Below, piece after piece: positions 49,742 through 58,545 of a DNA stretch of 64,000 nt. Below the pieces are notes generated by a model. It worked only from the letters and a program-made list of their open reading frames with translations, ran no database searches and had not been told where the DNA came from. The translations under genes and the position numbers were made by a program. Every line of letters starts with the position of its first letter. Position 1 is the stretch's first letter. Location: the NCBI GenBank assembly GCA_023212645.1, contig JALBYC010000019.1, positions 1 through 64,000 of the forward strand, read 5' to 3'. This stretch comes from Farysia itapuensis (Eukaryota; Basidiomycota; Ustilaginomycetes; Ustilaginales; Ustilaginaceae).

Positions 49742-51832
49742 TTACTTTGGTTTAGAGGAGCGCCGCGCTTTTCCTGCCGCCTTTTTAAGGGACTTTTCGA
49801 TCAATTTCTGATCCTCAGGATTATCGAGCGAAGTGAAGGCAGACGTGTCTGTCTCGGGTTGTTCTCCATCTTGAGAAACGTCCTGAGCAGTGGCGTTGGA
49901 CTTCTTGATCTGTACGGTACCAGGAGCAGTCTTGGCAGTGGGGTTATCGACTTTGAGTTTGCACACAAAGAAGCCGTCCAGGTTGTGAACGTGGGGGAAA
50001 ATGCGACGAGCCAGTACCATTTTATCGTCAAAATGTTTGCTACCAAAGCTCTTGAAGCCGTCTCTGCCGAATTCGATCCCGGTTGACACAATCTTGACGT
50101 TAGAGCGCTTACGCAAAGCGTACTGTACGACCTCTTCGTTCTCTTCCGTCATGACGGAGCAAGTCGAGTAAACAACGTATCCGCCTGTCTTGGATCTTGG
50201 GTTGACTGAGTCGATCGCACACAAAAGCAATTGTTTTTGCAGATGCGTGAGCAGGGTAAAGTCACGTTCTGACTTGTTTGTCTTTACGCTCTGGTCCTTG
50301 TGAATCACACCTGTACCAGAACATGGCGAATCCAGCAAGACACGATCAAAGCCACCGATGACCTTCGGAAATTGTCGGCCATCGTAGTTGCATACCACGA
50401 CATTCTTGCAGCCCAGACGGTGGATGTTGGCAGTGAGAGACTTGATGCGGTTCTTGTTGGAGTCATTGGCAAAGACAGTGCCGGTGTTTTGCATAAGAGC
50501 AGAGAGATAGGTGGACTTGCCTCCGGGCGCAGAAGCCATATCGAGTACTCGCTCGTTGGGTTGAGGCGCGAGTGCAATGCAGGGGAGGAAACTGGATGCT
50601 GCTTGAAGCATGTAGTGCCCGGCAAGGTATTCGGGTGTTGCGCCAATGGGTACTGAAGATTCGAAAACCTGGAGTCCCACTTTGGTCCAGCCACCGATGG
50701 GCTCTAGGTTGACACCGCGATTGATCAGAGCCTGAGCCAAGTCTCTCCTTCTCGTCCGAAGAGTGTTGGCTCGGATGGTAACCGGTCGTGGCGTTTCATT
50801 GGCTTCGAAGAACTCGATCGCTTCAGCTGGTGTAAAGAGATTGAAAAGCTTTTCAGCCAAAAAGTGGTTGTAGCCGTAATACGTGCAGATGTCGCCAAGA
50901 AGCTGCTCAATATACTCTGATCGTGAGCGCCCATCGATGGCAAGCTTCTTGAAGTTGGAGAGCACTGTGACGATTTCCTGAATGCGCATGTGAACAAGCT
51001 GCAGATCTGCGCCACGCACTTTCTCGCTTTCCCTTTCTTCGAGCGTAGGCAGCATGAATTCGGATTCTTCGCCACCTTCCGCTCCTTCTTCGTCGTCTTC
51101 GCCGTTAAGCCCGTCTTCGACTTCGAGCTCATCAGCGTCGTCAAGCTGTTCTTCTTCGTCTTCGAATTCGTCTCCGGGAAGCTCGTCGCCTGAGCCGGCG
51201 TTCAAATCAATGTCTTCATCTTCGTCATATGATTCTGCTTCGCCTTGCTCCTCGTCGGATTCGAGTGATAGACCCTGGCTTTTCAGTAGCTCTTCAAGAC
51301 GTTCGGCTTCAGCAAGAGCCTTCTTGCGCTGTCGCTCGCTGAGTTTACCGTCCTTGGGTAGGCCGAGGGCAGCGATCGGGTCTTCTTCTTCTTCCTCCTC
51401 CTCCTCTTCGTCGTCTTCCGCATCATCGTCGTTAACATCATCACTTTCGTCGTCGTCGTCTTCGTCTTGATCAAGACCGTCTTCTTCGGCGGCTCCGCTC
51501 TCGATGATATCATCCTCGTCAAGATCCTCATACTCCATACCAGAATCGTCATCGTCATCGTCTTCCTCTTCTACGGTCGGTGGGCTGACAACAGCTTGTC
51601 TTTTCGCAACCTTTGAGCTGCTGGGCTTGGCGAGCTTGGTGCCATTCGACGTCGGTGCGACAGACTTACTCGGGGCTGAGGCTCGTCCGCTTGGTGCAGT
51701 CTTCGCTTTCTTTGCTGTGGCGATCTGCTCGTCGGCTTTTCGCTTTCCTTTGTTGGTAGAGGACACTGGTTGGCTCCGCTCCTCTCGGTAAGGTTGAGGT
51801 GGTGCCTGCTTGTTCTTCGATCGTCTGCCCAT
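49742..51832 (-). CDS. NOP2: Nop2-type rRNA cytosine-5 methyltransferase
   Basis: 696 residues from the ATG at 51830-51832; the frame extends upstream only through non-ATG codons. The N-terminus is basic, then strongly acidic (long Asp/Glu runs), as in nucleolar Nop2. The methyltransferase part has RPVTIRANTLRTRR, GWTKVGLQVF, LDMASAPGGKSTYL (SAM site), DSPCSGTG and YSTCSVMTEENE, the two catalytic Cys motifs of RNA m5C methyltransferases. Nop2 methylates 25S rRNA and is needed for 60S biogenesis. The acidic codon runs create long Ser-rich antisense frames that are not genes. It diverges from the acyl-CoA synthetase across 265 bp. Confidence 0.95.
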   Translation of the reverse strand: MGRRSKNKQAPPQPYREERSQPVSSTNKGKRKADEQIATAKKAKTAPSGRASAPSKSVAPTSNGTKLAKPSSSKVAKRQAVVSPPTVEEEDDDDDDSGMEYEDLDEDDIIESGAAEEDGLDQDEDDDDESDDVNDDDAEDDEEEEEEEEEDPIAALGLPKDGKLSERQRKKALAEAERLEELLKSQGLSLESDEEQGEAESYDEDEDIDLNAGSGDELPGDEFEDEEEQLDDADELEVEDGLNGEDDEEGAEGGEESEFMLPTLEERESEKVRGADLQLVHMRIQEIVTVLSNFKKLAIDGRSRSEYIEQLLGDICTYYGYNHFLAEKLFNLFTPAEAIEFFEANETPRPVTIRANTLRTRRRDLAQALINRGVNLEPIGGWTKVGLQVFESSVPIGATPEYLAGHYMLQAASSFLPCIALAPQPNERVLDMASAPGGKSTYLSALMQNTGTVFANDSNKNRIKSLTANIHRLGCKNVVVCNYDGRQFPKVIGGFDRVLLDSPCSGTGVIHKDQSVKTNKSERDFTLLTHLQKQLLLCAIDSVNPRSKTGGYVVYSTCSVMTEENEEVVQYALRKRSNVKIVSTGIEFGRDGFKSFGSKHFDDKMVLARRIFPHVHNLDGFFVCKLKVDNPTAKTAPGTVQIKKSNATAQDVSQDGEQPETDTSAFTSLDNPEDQKLIEKSLKKAAGKARRSSKPK

Positions 51833-52097
51833 TTTGCGTGTGTTGATCGACTCTACTTGGCGTTGAAGAAGGGTTCTTCCAACTTTTGGAATTTCTTGAC
51901 AGAGTTTTTTTTTGCTTGGAGCGTAGCAAAAACCCGTCTCCGTGAGTTGTGTTCCGACTTCCGGCAAAATCGATCTCCTACTCTCGTGCGAGCGATTATG
52001 GTTCGCCTCCACACCTAAAGGCGGGCGATGCGATTTGCGACGGGGAAGCTTTTAGATAGCCGTGTGCTACGGTCTCTCTACTCGTCATACTATCAGG

Positions 52098-53681
52098 ATG
52101 TCCAACCTTCTAGCAGTGTTTGAGCCCCGGAAGGGCTACAACGCCAGTGCAGAGGCAATCATCCTACCGGCTTCCTCGCCGACTCCTTTCAAATTTACAT
52201 ATGAGCAACTGCACAAGCTGGTGCTGGACCTTCAGGCTCAGATTGCGTCGTTCGGCTTGGCTCCTGGCGATGCTGTCAGCAGCTCGCTGATCAACGGCAT
52301 CGAGTTCACACTTGCCTTTTTCGCGACAGGCGCAGAGCGACTGGTTGCCGCGCCTCTGAACCCCAATTACTCTGCTAATGAGGTCGAATTCTACCTCCAG
52401 GATACAAAGTCCAAGCTGGTCTTGCTTCCCAAGGGTGCACTAAGTCAGAATGATGTTCCCGCCGTCAGTGCCGCCAAGAAACTGGGCGTGCAGATGGTGG
52501 AGATTGCCTTTGATCCCAGCAAAGCGTCCGTCACGCTGACAAAGCCAGATGGAAGCAAGGTCGGCAAGTCGCAGACTCGAAAGCCTCAGGATGAGGACGT
52601 TGCTCTGGTGCTGCACACTAGTGGAACTACCGGCCGACCCAAGGGAGTCCCTCTCACTCACAAGAACCTTTATACTACGATGGGCAACATTATCAAGACA
52701 TACACTCTGACTCCCAAGGACCGCACCTATCTTGTTATGCCACTGTTCCACGTTCACGGCTTGCTTTGTGGCTTGCTAGCCACGCTGCTCTCTGGTGGAA
52801 GCGCTGTGATTCCACCCAAATTCTCGGCCTCTGTCTTTTGGAAAGAGCTTGGCGGAAATGGATGCAACTGGTACACTGCCGTGCCTACCATTCACCAGAT
52901 GCTTCTCAACTCGCCCGTACCCAGCCCTCTACCAGACCTTCGCTTTATCCGATCTTGCTCGTCCGCTTTGTCACCTGCAACGTTCCACGAGATCGAGAAG
53001 ACCTTCAAGGCACCCGTTCTAGAGGCCTACGCGATGACGGAGGCTTCCCACCAGATGACATCGAACCCGCTTCCTCCCGCTAAGCGCAAGCCTGGTACAG
53101 TCGGCATCGGCCACGGTGTAGAGATCAAGATTCTTGACGGCCAGGGCAAGGAAGTCAAGCAGGGGGAGATCGGCGAGGTCTGCGTGCGAGGTGCAAATGT
53201 CACCCACGGCTACTTAAACAATGAGAAAGCCAATCAAGAGTCCTTCGTGCGCTCCAGCACTGGCACTGGACCTCCTGAGAACGATGGATTCTTCCGCACT
53301 GGCGATCAAGGCCGCAAGGACGAAGATGGCTACGTTCAGCTCGTCGGTCGCATCAAAGAACTCATCAACCGATCAGGCGAAAAGATCTCACCCCTTGAAG
53401 TAGACGCCGCACTCTTGGCCGTCGAAGGCGTGAAAGAAGCAGTCGCTTTCGCAATGCCTGACAAAATGTACGGCGAAAAAGTCGGCGCCACCGTGATACT
53501 CAAGCCCAACTCCAAGCTTGACCAAGCGAGCATCCAGGCCGCTATGAAGGGCAAAATTGCGAGCTTCAAGGTGCCAGAGCGAATCTGGATCACTGATCAG
53601 ATTCCCAAGACGGCTACCGGAAAAATCCAGCGCAAGAATGTCGCTGCCACTTTCCTTCGCAAGGACGGTGCCAAGCTTTGA
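52098..53681 (+). CDS. PCS60: Peroxisomal Pcs60/oxalyl-CoA synthetase-type AMP-forming ligase
   Basis: 527 residues from the ATG at 52098 (frame opens upstream from GTG only). Adenylate-forming signature TSGTTGRPKGVPLTH, LFHVHGLLCG, YAMTEASHQMTSNPLP, TGDQGRKDEDGYVQLVGRIKELINRSGEKISP and the catalytic Lys motif TATGKIQRK. The MTEASHQM pattern is typical of Pcs60 and plant AAE3, which make oxalyl-CoA. The C-terminus is AKL, a type 1 peroxisomal targeting signal. Expected role: activation of oxalate or a short acid in peroxisomes. Substrate is inferred from the family only. Confidence 0.9.
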   Translation: MSNLLAVFEPRKGYNASAEAIILPASSPTPFKFTYEQLHKLVLDLQAQIASFGLAPGDAVSSSLINGIEFTLAFFATGAERLVAAPLNPNYSANEVEFYLQDTKSKLVLLPKGALSQNDVPAVSAAKKLGVQMVEIAFDPSKASVTLTKPDGSKVGKSQTRKPQDEDVALVLHTSGTTGRPKGVPLTHKNLYTTMGNIIKTYTLTPKDRTYLVMPLFHVHGLLCGLLATLLSGGSAVIPPKFSASVFWKELGGNGCNWYTAVPTIHQMLLNSPVPSPLPDLRFIRSCSSALSPATFHEIEKTFKAPVLEAYAMTEASHQMTSNPLPPAKRKPGTVGIGHGVEIKILDGQGKEVKQGEIGEVCVRGANVTHGYLNNEKANQESFVRSSTGTGPPENDGFFRTGDQGRKDEDGYVQLVGRIKELINRSGEKISPLEVDAALLAVEGVKEAVAFAMPDKMYGEKVGATVILKPNSKLDQASIQAAMKGKIASFKVPERIWITDQIPKTATGKIQRKNVAATFLRKDGAKL

Positions 53682-53998
53682 GTCACTTCGCTCCAGTATC
53701 AATACTTTTTGCGTGAACACAAGCTCGCAATGCAACAGAGATTCAGGGTCAGAGTATTTTGCACAACTGAATGCTAAAGTTGATAGATGTGGCTATCGAG
53801 TCCGTTAGTAAGCTCCGACGAAGGCCCGGCTCCTACCTTTCCCCGTCATTGAGACTTCGAAAGCGAAACTTGATCTGTTGCATCTTTGATGCTCTCATAG
53901 TCATATTTGCTCCAGCAACCAGGAAGATAACGTGAGTCGATAGAGCCCGTTATAGTAGCGTCGCTTCTTACTTACCTTGATCGGGAGGGGAAGTCAGA
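53682..53998. other. Intergenic region after PCS60
   Basis: 317 bp between the PCS60 stop and the left decayed copy. I see no gene-like frame or repeat. It should hold the PCS60 3' UTR and terminator. Confidence 0.4.
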
Positions 53999-54239
53999 TT
54001 AGAGACTTGGTAGCGGGATTACGGGAAAGTAGTGCTCTACGAAGAAGCGAGAGCATATTGCGGGGGAACCAACTGAGGTCGTGAATTTTGTGACACCCAC
54101 CACATGGTAGGTGGAACGTGGAGGCCGACAAAGCAACGCAGAACCCGTCGTGACTGGTGGTGTGGATAGGGTAGGTACAGCCCAGCATGCGTACTGCGTC
54201 GACGGGTGAGCGGTAGCAGCAGCGTAGCCGCAGACGAAT
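53999..54239 (-). pseudogene. Left partial copy of an unrecognised gene family
   Basis: On the minus strand, translation of about 54235-54100 reads SPVDAVRMLGCTYPIHTTSHDG followed by VALS. This matches the 5' part of the copy to the right (TPIDARCMLGSKFPNRGT...VALS), so it is a second start-like segment in tandem. The flanking frames are interrupted, and the copy stops before the end of PCS60. No function is known. Confidence 0.4.
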
Positions 54240-55545
54240 AGAGTGCCGCCAGCCGCTGGCACGCTGTACGACACTATTGTGTTGCGTCGATCAGCCCACC
54301 TCTTGAAAAGGGTGTTTTGTCGCTCACCCTTGACAATTGCTGCAGCTGCTTCTCGTACTTTCTTTGAGAGTAGATGTCCAGTGTGAGCCTTGCCGACCTC
54401 TTCGCTGACTAGGATGTTGATCAGACCGAGCCACTCCATTGGGCGCATGTCGCCGAACGACCACCTAGAAGGAGGGGGTTCCGGGTCGTGTCGCAGCGTC
54501 GAACAAAGGTCTGAGCGATCAAAATGGTGGTGCGCGCCTCGTATCCGTACTCGCGCAGAGCGTGCTCGTATCGAGGGGTCGTGATGCCGATGTTGCGAGG
54601 GATAGCGACCTTGTCCCGGAACGTCGTGGGATGCACCCGTTGGTATCCAAAGTGGCTGCAAAATCTGTCTGCTACCTCCTGTACTGAGTTTGTGACCCGG
54701 CTTGCCAGCTGGATAGGCGTCGACTTCTCTTTGAGCCAGGCGACGTGGTCCCGCTTAACCTCCTTCCGGGCATGCACCATTGGGTAGTACCACTCCATCT
54801 GGCCTGGGACGTATAGAGCGGCTAGCTTGAGGACTTTTTGGAAGAGGTTATTGCATGCCTTCCTGGCGCCAGGGTGGCAGATCTTTTCCTGGGGCCACTC
54901 ACGGAAGTCGCCGAGACCTAGGTGCCGACCATCCGCTCGTGTAAGCGTGGGTCACCAGGATGAGGTGAGAGATCGCACGGACGGTGCTCCAAACGCGAAG
55001 TCGTCCTCAATGGCATCTTCTCCGTAGTCAGAGGCATCATTCCCGTCGTCAGTATTGACAGGTTCAGTCGTGGAGACTGGGTCTGGCTCGTCGTCGTCAC
55101 CGTTGGCATCGTCGCCATCGTCGCCGTCCTTATCGGTGCCGAGGTCCAGATCTTCCAGCGAGTGGATTGAGGGGCCAGGAGTCCAGGCAGAACCACTGTC
55201 GGAGGAGACAGAGAATGGTGTCTTCCGTAGTCCGCTGGCGAACACTGCGGGGGAGAGAGGGCGGAGCAGGGGAGCTGTGCAGATGGGATCGCCTAGCAGG
55301 CATAGCGAGTGAGGCAATTGTGATGGGGGAAGAAGGAAAGCGACCTACAGTACTCACAGCAAAGGGGCAGACCAACCGAATCCCGAACATAGACTGCTCC
55401 GCTGAGAGCAACGCTCGTGTAGGGATCTCCTCCAGTACCCCGATTGGGGAACTTTGAGCCCAGCATGCATCGGGCGTCGATGGGCGTGCGGTCATAGAGC
55501 CGGAGCCAAGCTATCCCACTCTGCGTGAGCGCTGTCCTCTTCGGT
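54240..55545 (-). pseudogene. Decayed copy of an unrecognised intron-containing gene
   Basis: Exon 1 reads on the minus strand from about 55545 with IAWLRLYDRTPIDARCMLG to LPLC. A regular intron (55293-55357, GTGAGT...TGCTAG, 65 nt) joins it in phase to DPICTAPLLRPLSP and an acidic, Asp-rich stretch. The frame is cut by TGA at 54952-54954, goes on as GDFREWPQEKICHPGARKACNNLF and YVPGQMEWYYPMVHARKEVKRDHV, then shifts frame near 54490 into DMRPMEWLGLINILVSEE...FKRWADRRN. One nonsense codon and one frameshift suggest a pseudogene. I do not recognise the family. The conserved look of the blocks and the tandem second copy suggest a multicopy, perhaps mobile or subtelomeric, family. Confidence 0.45.
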
Positions 55546-56521
55546 GCTCAACGGCTCTTGCTGGATGTATGGCACAGAAGAGAGAAAGAGAATCGCTATG
55601 GCTCGCAGGAAGCCATGGGATTGTGCAGGCGTGCCCCTTACCACGAGCGACTGCTTCGAGAAATGTGTGTCTCGCGATACCAGCGATGAAGACGGTGCCT
55701 GAACTCTGCTCGCCTTCATGTTGTATTGTGGCCTGCTGTCGAAGCGCAAAAACGAGGTTCTACACCATTGAGCGCTTGTGTGGAATTGCAGCAGCTTCCA
55801 AAGTGACGCCTGGCGATCCGTTGTATAAAATTAGCCGCTGCTTTGCGGATTGCCTAATCATGCCGAACGATCGCTGAGTGGCTGTGTCAATGTCACAGTA
55901 GTCTGAGGTGCGCGCAGATAATGGCAGCCTGTTACTGATCACAACACCATCGTGTCATATAGGGGGATGTGTCCACGTCATTTCAGAGAAGAGAAGCAAG
56001 ATGATGATTTGTGGGGAGATAGCACGCTGAAATGAAGGTGCTTTTGAGGACAAGACTCATATGAGCACACACGCGCACACATGCATGTGTGCTCCGGCTG
56101 TAGAAGCATGCAGCACTAGTTCAGATAGAACAAATGAGGAACAAAGACAAAAGGGTGAGAACAATGGGAAAATATTTCGTGGCCCAGGTCCTCGGGTGTT
56201 TCAGGCACGCGGATATTGGATTCGGCCATAATTCTGGTTCGAGCCAATGGTCCGGTCGGTGACCATGACGCGTACCAGCCCGCGTTGCACCACGAGCAAT
56301 CACAGTCTCTGTCTATTGTGCCGTTCTTCTGTGGTGACCGACTGGTGAGGACACACGCACGCGCAGGAGAGCAAACTTTGCTAGGCAGTCAGACATGCAC
56401 AAAGGTCATGATTTGACACTCGGCTGGTCGGTCTCAAATGCACAGGCTTGCATGGTAAGGTATTGATAGTATACTGACTGAACGAGTGGCACTGATGATG
56501 ACAAGGGTGTTATGATCGTTG
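55546..56521. other. Intergenic region with alternating CA/TG tract
   Basis: 976 bp with no convincing gene. It contains a CACACGCGCACAC-type tract and a perfect palindrome at 56075-56092. Short open frames at 55492-55749 (minus) and 55569-55877 (plus) overlap each other and look random, although the first could include decayed upstream exon sequence of the neighbouring pseudogene. Confidence 0.4.
56075..56092. repeat. Perfect 18-bp palindrome in a CA/TG tract
   Basis: GCACACATGCATGTGTGC is fully self-complementary, preceded by ACACACGC. The alternating purine-pyrimidine run could adopt Z-DNA or a cruciform, but it may simply be a microsatellite. Confidence 0.8.
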
Positions 56522-58102
56522 TTATAGACGTGCGTTTTCGGGCATCATGCGCAGAGCTTGTCGGATACCGAGATCGGCGAGGATCTCCTCAGATCCACCG
56601 AGTACAGCGTCGAATTTGTATGTGCGGTGGAACATCTCGACAAACTTGCCCATTCCAGTCTTGGTAAGGCCACGACCACCGAAGATCTGCACGGCGTTGT
56701 CGGCGACTTCGTGTGAGACGCGGGTAGACCACGCTTTGAGCAGGCCGACTTGTCCAGCGAGGAACTTTGACTGCTGGGCGTAAGACATCTTGCACATCTG
56801 GTAGGTGACATTCTCGAGCCAATTCTGGGCAGCCTCGACGAGCGAGATCATGGTGGCCATCTTCTGGCGGACGACGGGTTGGCTCGTGAGCGGTTTGCCA
56901 AATGACTTGCGCTGGTGGATCCAGAGAAGGGACTCCTCGCACACGGCTCGGGCGGCTCGGATGGTCGAGCAGCACATGACCCAACGTTCGTGGTTGAAGT
57001 TGGACAGAATGTAGTAGATGCCCATGCCGTCTTCGCCAATCAGGTACTTCTTGGGGACCTTGCAGTTGTCAAATGTGACATAGGCAGTACCGGCCGTGGG
57101 TGAATAGGAGGTCTTGATCGGCTTCGTTTCGATGTTGCCACATGAGCGAGGGATGCAAATCATGGCGAAACCCTGATCGGTCTTGACCGCAGTCGAGAAG
57201 AAGTCAGACCACATAGCATTAGTTATCCATTTTTTCGTTCCATTAACCAGGTAGTGCTCGCCGTCATCGGTCAAAGTGGCGGTAGTACGGATGCCCATGA
57301 CATCAGAACCGGCGAAAGCTTCAGAAATAGCAAGGGAGATGAATTTTTCGCCGGCGAGAACGGGCTCTACGATCTCCTTTTTGAGTTCATCTGAGCCGAA
57401 GTTCATTACCGGAGGCAGGCCGATGACCATGCCTCCGTTCAGGCCGTCGCCGAAGCCACGAGCACCGCATCGAACAAGCTCTTGGGTGAGGATGAGCTCG
57501 TGGAAGTAGTCGAACTCCTCTCCCTTGATTCCGGCAAAAAGTTTTCGACCGTGGAGGTGCTTGCCAGGGCCCATTCGCATGGCGTTGATACCGTTCTGAC
57601 CCATCTTCTTGACGAGCTCGACATCGGGACGTTTGCCGCTCTCCTCGCAGCGCTGGGCAATTTCGACGACCTCCTGGTCGACAAAGGTGCGCCACTCCTT
57701 CTGTAGGCGTCGGTGACTGTCGTTGAAGTAAGGCGAGTGGTAGGCGGGAGCAAGCCAGTTGGGCTCGGCGTAGGGTACGCGCGAAGGGCTGCCGACTGGA
57801 TCGGGCTTGAGCTTGGGCTGCTCGCCCTTGATCGTGCCAATCACGAGACGCAAGTATTGGGGCTTGGCGAGAATTTCCCGTCGGTGAAGACCAAAGAAGG
57901 TCTCGGTAGCGTCCTGACCAGCGACTTCCTCATCGTGGAAGACGTTCTCACCTCCAGGATGCAGCTCCGCAAACTTGGAGACATTGTAGACTTCGGCGTC
58001 AATAACGACCCAGAGGTCGCCAGCCTTGTTGTGCTTGGCCACCTCCTCTCGGGTGTATTCCTTTTTCTGCTGAGCAGGTGCTCCCTGTTTCTGGGTCGAC
58101 AT
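56522..58102 (-). CDS. Cytochrome b5-acyl-CoA dehydrogenase fusion, probably peroxisomal
   Basis: 526 residues, ATG at 58100-58102. Residues about 15-90 are a cytochrome b5 domain with heme ligands His48 (ELHPGGENV) and His73 (GLHRREI). The remainder is an acyl-CoA dehydrogenase: ISEAFAGSDVMGIRTTA (FAD and substrate loop), KKWITNAMWSDFF, WVMCCSTIRAARAVCEESL and QIFGGRGLTKTGMG. The C-terminus is ARL, a likely type 1 peroxisomal signal. Such fusions are known in fungi and may pass electrons from acyl-CoA oxidation to heme. Near the end, GGSEEI stands where MCAD-type enzymes have the YEG catalytic Glu, so the base must be elsewhere, as it is in isovaleryl-CoA dehydrogenase. Substrate unknown. 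Confidence 0.9.
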   Translation of the reverse strand: MSTQKQGAPAQQKKEYTREEVAKHNKAGDLWVVIDAEVYNVSKFAELHPGGENVFHDEEVAGQDATETFFGLHRREILAKPQYLRLVIGTIKGEQPKLKPDPVGSPSRVPYAEPNWLAPAYHSPYFNDSHRRLQKEWRTFVDQEVVEIAQRCEESGKRPDVELVKKMGQNGINAMRMGPGKHLHGRKLFAGIKGEEFDYFHELILTQELVRCGARGFGDGLNGGMVIGLPPVMNFGSDELKKEIVEPVLAGEKFISLAISEAFAGSDVMGIRTTATLTDDGEHYLVNGTKKWITNAMWSDFFSTAVKTDQGFAMICIPRSCGNIETKPIKTSYSPTAGTAYVTFDNCKVPKKYLIGEDGMGIYYILSNFNHERWVMCCSTIRAARAVCEESLLWIHQRKSFGKPLTSQPVVRQKMATMISLVEAAQNWLENVTYQMCKMSYAQQSKFLAGQVGLLKAWSTRVSHEVADNAVQIFGGRGLTKTGMGKFVEMFHRTYKFDAVLGGSEEILADLGIRQALRMMPENARL

Positions 58103-58545
58103 CGCGATGAGTTGTGGATGGGGAAAGAGAAAGATTGGGGAAGATGGGACAGAAAGGATGGAAGAGCTTTTAGCAAACCGGGCTAAGTAGAATTGCGCGT
58201 TGCCGGACAGGGCCCATATTAGCTGGCGGTATTACAAATAGCGCGCGCGCTTTGGCGCTTGGGATGTCTTAGGGTGGAAAATGAAAATGTCCGGATGCGC
58301 GCACGCTGATATGCACTGTGAAAATAGCGCGTGAATGCGGATTTGTATTCTAGCTCAGCTTGTGAGCTAAGCGTGCACTGCACGCGTGCCCGGCGCTGTT
58401 TGCGACTCGGCTTCAAAGCTTGTCACACAGTGTGTTGTGAGTTTCTTCTCATTCCCTCGGGCCACTCTCACTCGCCATTATGCGGGGTCCCCACGTTCAA
58501 ATCCACCCGTGCATACAGACATCTTTCAATTTTCCATTCCGGCGT
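58103..58545. other. Upstream region of the b5-acyl-CoA dehydrogenase gene
   Basis: 443 bp between the sorting nexin stop and the dehydrogenase start. It has a GCGCGCGC run at about 58241-58248 and ACGCGT at 58382. A GTTCAAATCC at 58494 resembles a tRNA B box, but no tRNA fold fits. Probably the promoter plus the neighbour's 3' UTR. Confidence 0.4.

Noticed and set aside
51054..51470. Long Ser-rich open frame on the plus strand inside NOP2
   Set aside because: It is the antisense of Asp/Glu codon runs (GAC/GAG read backwards give Ser codons).
58430..58515. GTTCAAATCC resembling a tRNA B box
   Set aside because: No matching A box, T stem or acceptor stem could be drawn around it.
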